A stretch of 7,685 nt of DNA from Candidatus Altimarinota bacterium (lineage in GTDB: Bacteria > Patescibacteriota > Gracilibacteria > UM-FILTER-43-11). The stretch covers positions 1 through 7,685 of the forward strand of contig JAOZLT010000069.1 of assembly GCA_029934675.1 (NCBI GenBank), read 5' to 3'. The position numbers and the translations under genes were made by a program. The notes under the pieces are model-generated. The model had not been told where the DNA came from and made no database searches. It saw nothing but the letters and a program-made list of their open reading frames with translations. Positions within the stretch are counted from its first letter, which is position 1, and every line of letters starts with the position of its first letter. Below are positions 5,884 to 7,685 of this stretch, piece by piece.

Positions 5884-5995
5884 GTAGCCTCAAAGCGAAG
5901 CGGGTAGCCTCAAAGCGAAGCGTAGTAGCCTCAAAGCGAAGCGATGTAGCCTCCACGTAGCCTCAAAGTGTAGCGAAGCGGAACGAAGTAGCCTC
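5884..5995. repeat. GTAGCCTC array, six copies at helical spacing
   Basis: GTAGCCTC begins at 5884, 5904, 5925, 5946, 5957 and 5988. The first three extend to an identical 19-mer, GTAGCCTCAAAGCGAAGCG (5884-5902, 5904-5922, 5925-5943). The fifth carries a 5-nt insert in the same unit. Steps are 20, 21, 21, 11 and 31 bp, all close to multiples of 10.4. Gaps between the three 19-mers are only 1 or 2 bp, which excludes a CRISPR array. It lies just upstream of coaE. Confidence 0.9.
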
Positions 5996-5998
5996 AAA

Positions 5999-6011
5999 GC
6001 CCCGTAGGGGC
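5999..6011 (+). repeat. GC hairpin before coaE
   Basis: GCCCC (5999-6003) pairs with GGGGC (6007-6011) around a 3-nt GTA loop, 20 nt upstream of the coaE ATG. All five pairs are G-C. No T-tract follows, so it is not a terminator. It closes the right side of the repeat block. If transcribed it would form in the coaE leader and could hinder or position ribosomes. Confidence 0.5.
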
Positions 6012-6031
6012 GGGTAATAACAATTGTAAAT

Positions 6032-6619
6032 ATGGTTCTCGGCATAACAGGTATCAGCGGGGCTGGAAAGCATACAGCAACAAGATTTCTTGAAAAAAAG
6101 GGATGGGTTATTCTTGATGCAGATAAAGTCGCCCACGAATTATACCGACCATATACCGGTGTTTGGAAAAAGATAGTAAAAGAATTCGGAGAAGATATTC
6201 TTACAAAACAAGATATAGTCAATCGAGTGAAGCTTGGGAAAATAGTATTTAACGCATCTCAGCCAGACGAATCTACTATAGCTTTGCATAAACTTAATCA
6301 GATTGTTCATCCGTTTATTAAGCGTTATATAAAAAACGTAATACACAGACATTTTAGGCGTGGGTCAAATATTGCTGTCGTCGTAGCTCTTTGGCAAGAA
6401 TCTGGGTTGGAAGAGTTATGCGACAAATTATTACTCATAAAAACCGATGCTGAGCTTCGACGGAAACGTATTCAGAAAAGAGATGGTATTTCATCCGAAA
6501 CCTACCAATTACGTATAAAAAGCCAAAACGAACCACCAAATCCTGATTTTACGATTGAAAACAATGGTACATCGCAGGAATTTCTGAAGAAGTTAGGAGA
6601 GTTTTTGGGGAGTTTGTAA
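6032..6619 (+). CDS. coaE: Dephospho-CoA kinase
   Basis: It catalyses the last step of coenzyme A synthesis: ATP-dependent phosphorylation of the ribose 3'-hydroxyl of dephospho-CoA, in the cytoplasm. At 195 residues it has the normal length. Visible motifs: P-loop GISGAGKHT (7-15), ILDADKVAHEL (27-37) with the Asp29-x-Asp31 pair, IVHPF (91-95), and a lid/specificity segment with RKRIQKRDGIS (144-154) followed by RIKSQ (161-165). The residue after the P-loop lysine is His14 where Ser or Thr is usual, with Thr15 next. This could alter magnesium binding or be offset by Thr15. The rest is well conserved, so I expect a functional enzyme. The start at 6032 lies six residues before the P-loop, as in the family. 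There is no Shine-Dalgarno. The gene is 91 bp upstream of gatB in the same direction, with no terminator between. Confidence 0.9.
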   Translation: MVLGITGISGAGKHTATRFLEKKGWVILDADKVAHELYRPYTGVWKKIVKEFGEDILTKQDIVNRVKLGKIVFNASQPDESTIALHKLNQIVHPFIKRYIKNVIHRHFRRGSNIAVVVALWQESGLEELCDKLLLIKTDAELRRKRIQKRDGISSETYQLRIKSQNEPPNPDFTIENNGTSQEFLKKLGEFLGSL

Positions 6620-6638
6620 AATTTAAATTTCGGATTTG

Positions 6639-6666
6639 TTTCGGTTTTCGGTTTTCGATATTCGGG
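6639..6666. repeat. Tandem heptamer TTTCGGT x4 (degenerate)
   Basis: Consecutive 7-bp units are TTTCGGT (6639-6645), TTTCGGT (6646-6652), TTTCGAT (6653-6659) and ATTCGGG (6660-6666). A related TTTCGGA lies at 6628-6634. They occupy the coaE-gatB spacer. Each unit has CG in the same position. Confidence 0.8.
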
Positions 6667-6676
6667 TTTTTGTAGT

Positions 6677-6708
6677 ATCGTAATCTCGTTATATCGTTAT
6701 CTCGTTAT
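6677..6708. repeat. Tandem octamer (A/C)TCGTTAT x4 abutting the gatB start
   Basis: Four 8-bp units, ATCGTAAT (6677-6684), CTCGTTAT (6685-6692), ATCGTTAT (6693-6700) and CTCGTTAT (6701-6708), end 2 nt before the gatB ATG at 6711. If the array is the translation initiation region of gatB, it replaces any Shine-Dalgarno. Copy-number change would alter the leader only. Confidence 0.8.
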
Positions 6709-6710
6709 TT

Positions 6711-7685
6711 ATGGACTACGAACCAGTTATCGGCATAGAAATTCACGCCCGCATTAATTCAAAAACCAAGATATTTTGTCGTTGCAGTAATGATATTTTT
6801 AATGAGAAACCTAATTCTCACGTTTGTGGTATCTGCATGGGGCACCCCGGTATGTTACCAGCAGTAAATGAAGAGGTGGTTAAAAAAGGAATTAAGGCGG
6901 CACTTGCACTTGGTTGTGAAATAAAAGAGTTTTCTAAATTTGACCGCAAAAGTTACTTTTATCCAGATCTTCCAAAAGGCTTCCAAATTTCCCAATTCGA
7001 CAAGCCAATATCTGAAAATGGTAAGGTGGTAATTACGTTTCCGGATGGAAGCACAAAAGATATCGGAATAACACGTTTACATCTGGAAGATGACGCAGGA
7101 AAACTCACACATACATCCGATGGCACTCTAGTTGACTTCAATCGCTCAGGTGTACCACTTATGGAAATTGTTAGTGAGCCGGATATGAGAAGTGCCAAAG
7201 AAGCGAGTTTGTATGCCCGTCAGATTCAGAAAATCGTTCGTTATGTAAATGCTTCGGACGCAGATATGGAAAAGGGTCAGATGAGGTTTGATATCAATGT
7301 TTCACTACGCCCAATAGGACAAGAAAAATTTGGCATACGCTCAGAAACAAAGAACCTCAATTCCTTTCGTAGTATGGAAAAGGCTTTGGAATATGAGATA
7401 AAGCGTCAAAAAGAGATTTTAGAAAGTGGAAAAGAGGTAATACAGGAAACCCGTGGCTGGGATGATAATAAAGAAATCACAGTTTCACAGCGTGGAAAGG
7501 AGGGCGCTGCTGAATACCGTTATTTTCCTGAACCAGATATACCACCGCTAATTATTTCAAAAGAGATGATTGAGGAATTGAGGAGTGAAATCCCAGAGCT
7601 TCCTGATGCAAAATCTAAGAGATATATGGATGAGCTTGATCTTTCAGTTATCGATGCTCAAAATATTGCAAGTAATTCCGATTTT
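6711..7685 (+). CDS. gatB: Asp/Glu-tRNA amidotransferase subunit B (5' part, cut by window end)
   Basis: GatB is the tRNA-binding and kinase subunit of GatCAB, which converts Glu-tRNA(Gln) and Asp-tRNA(Asn) to Gln-tRNA and Asn-tRNA. The reading frame runs 325 codons to the window edge without a stop; the full family length is about 470-500, so the C-terminal helical and YqeY-like tail is missing. Motifs: a zinc site from Cys23-x-Cys25 and Cys39-x-x-Cys42, KSYFYPDLPKGFQISQ (about 81-98 region), RLHLEDDAGK, DFNRSGVPLMEIVSEPD, ETKNLNSFRSMEKALEYE, RGWDDNKEITVSQRGKE and YRYFPEPDIPPL. All are standard GatB signatures, so identity is firm. The subunit partners gatA and gatC are not in the window, so the genes may be unlinked or lie downstream. 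The start at 6711 gives the usual MxYEPVIGIEIH N-terminus and follows the octamer array. Confidence 0.97.
   Translation, partial: MDYEPVIGIEIHARINSKTKIFCRCSNDIFNEKPNSHVCGICMGHPGMLPAVNEEVVKKGIKAALALGCEIKEFSKFDRKSYFYPDLPKGFQISQFDKPISENGKVVITFPDGSTKDIGITRLHLEDDAGKLTHTSDGTLVDFNRSGVPLMEIVSEPDMRSAKEASLYARQIQKIVRYVNASDADMEKGQMRFDINVSLRPIGQEKFGIRSETKNLNSFRSMEKALEYEIKRQKEILESGKEVIQETRGWDDNKEITVSQRGKEGAAEYRYFPEPDIPPLIISKEMIEELRSEIPELPDAKSKRYMDELDLSVIDAQNIASNSDF

Noticed and set aside
5884..5943. CRISPR-like array of 19-bp repeats
   Set aside because: The gaps between repeats are only 1-2 bp, so there are no spacers, and no cas genes are nearby.
5999..6011. Intrinsic terminator before coaE
   Set aside because: The GC hairpin is followed by CGGGTAATAAC and not by a run of T.
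5890..6222. Minus-strand reading frame of 110 residues through the repeat block
   Set aside because: Its C-terminal part is the translated GTAGCCTC repeat and its start lies inside coaE on the opposite strand.
6959..7198. Minus-strand reading frame of 79 residues in gatB
   Set aside because: It lies wholly inside the clear gatB coding sequence and resembles no known protein.
146..7685. Recoded UGA (as in some candidate-phylum groups)
   Set aside because: No in-frame TGA occurs in any of the eight genes and all family motifs translate correctly with the standard code. The six complete genes checked stop with TAA or TAG.

Overview
The window looks like part of an AT-rich bacterial genome, most likely a member of the Candidate Phyla Radiation (Patescibacteria). 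The clues are the repertoire and style of the genes: an orphan family-5 solute-binding protein held by an N-terminal membrane anchor, a small PH-like two-helix membrane protein, a one-helix protein with an RNxxxH motif, a divergent CoaE, no Shine-Dalgarno sequences before the starts, and spacers full of short tandem words. This placement is inference from style and not from a marker gene. The standard genetic code fits: six complete genes end in TAA or TAG and none has an in-frame TGA.

The left half (146-4386) is four genes on the minus strand, read from right to left: signal peptidase I (lepB), an RsbW-like HATPase, a STAS-domain protein with a long Pro/Thr/Glu tail, and an oligopeptide-type solute-binding protein. 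The HATPase and STAS genes look like a partner-switching pair (anti-sigma kinase and its antagonist), but no sigma factor or phosphatase lies nearby. Three of the four genes (HATPase, STAS, binding protein) have a good sigma-70-like promoter directly upstream, so they may be separate transcripts and not one operon.

A 290-bp divergent spacer (4387-4676) separates lepB from the right half, which lies on the plus strand: a PH-like membrane protein, a small membrane-anchored protein with a HEPN-like RNxxxH motif, dephospho-CoA kinase (coaE), and the first 325 codons of gatB (Asp/Glu-tRNA amidotransferase subunit B), cut by the window end.

The most unusual aspect is the spacers. Nearly every one has its own short tandem word (7, 8, 11 or about 21 bp) or inverted repeat, not shared with the others. 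The spacer before coaE is the most elaborate: an 11-bp tandem array and, in the opposite sense, six copies of its reverse-complement core spaced at near-multiples of the DNA helical turn. The leader of the solute-binding protein gene can form a 15-bp stem and, on paper, a pseudoknot just before the start codon.
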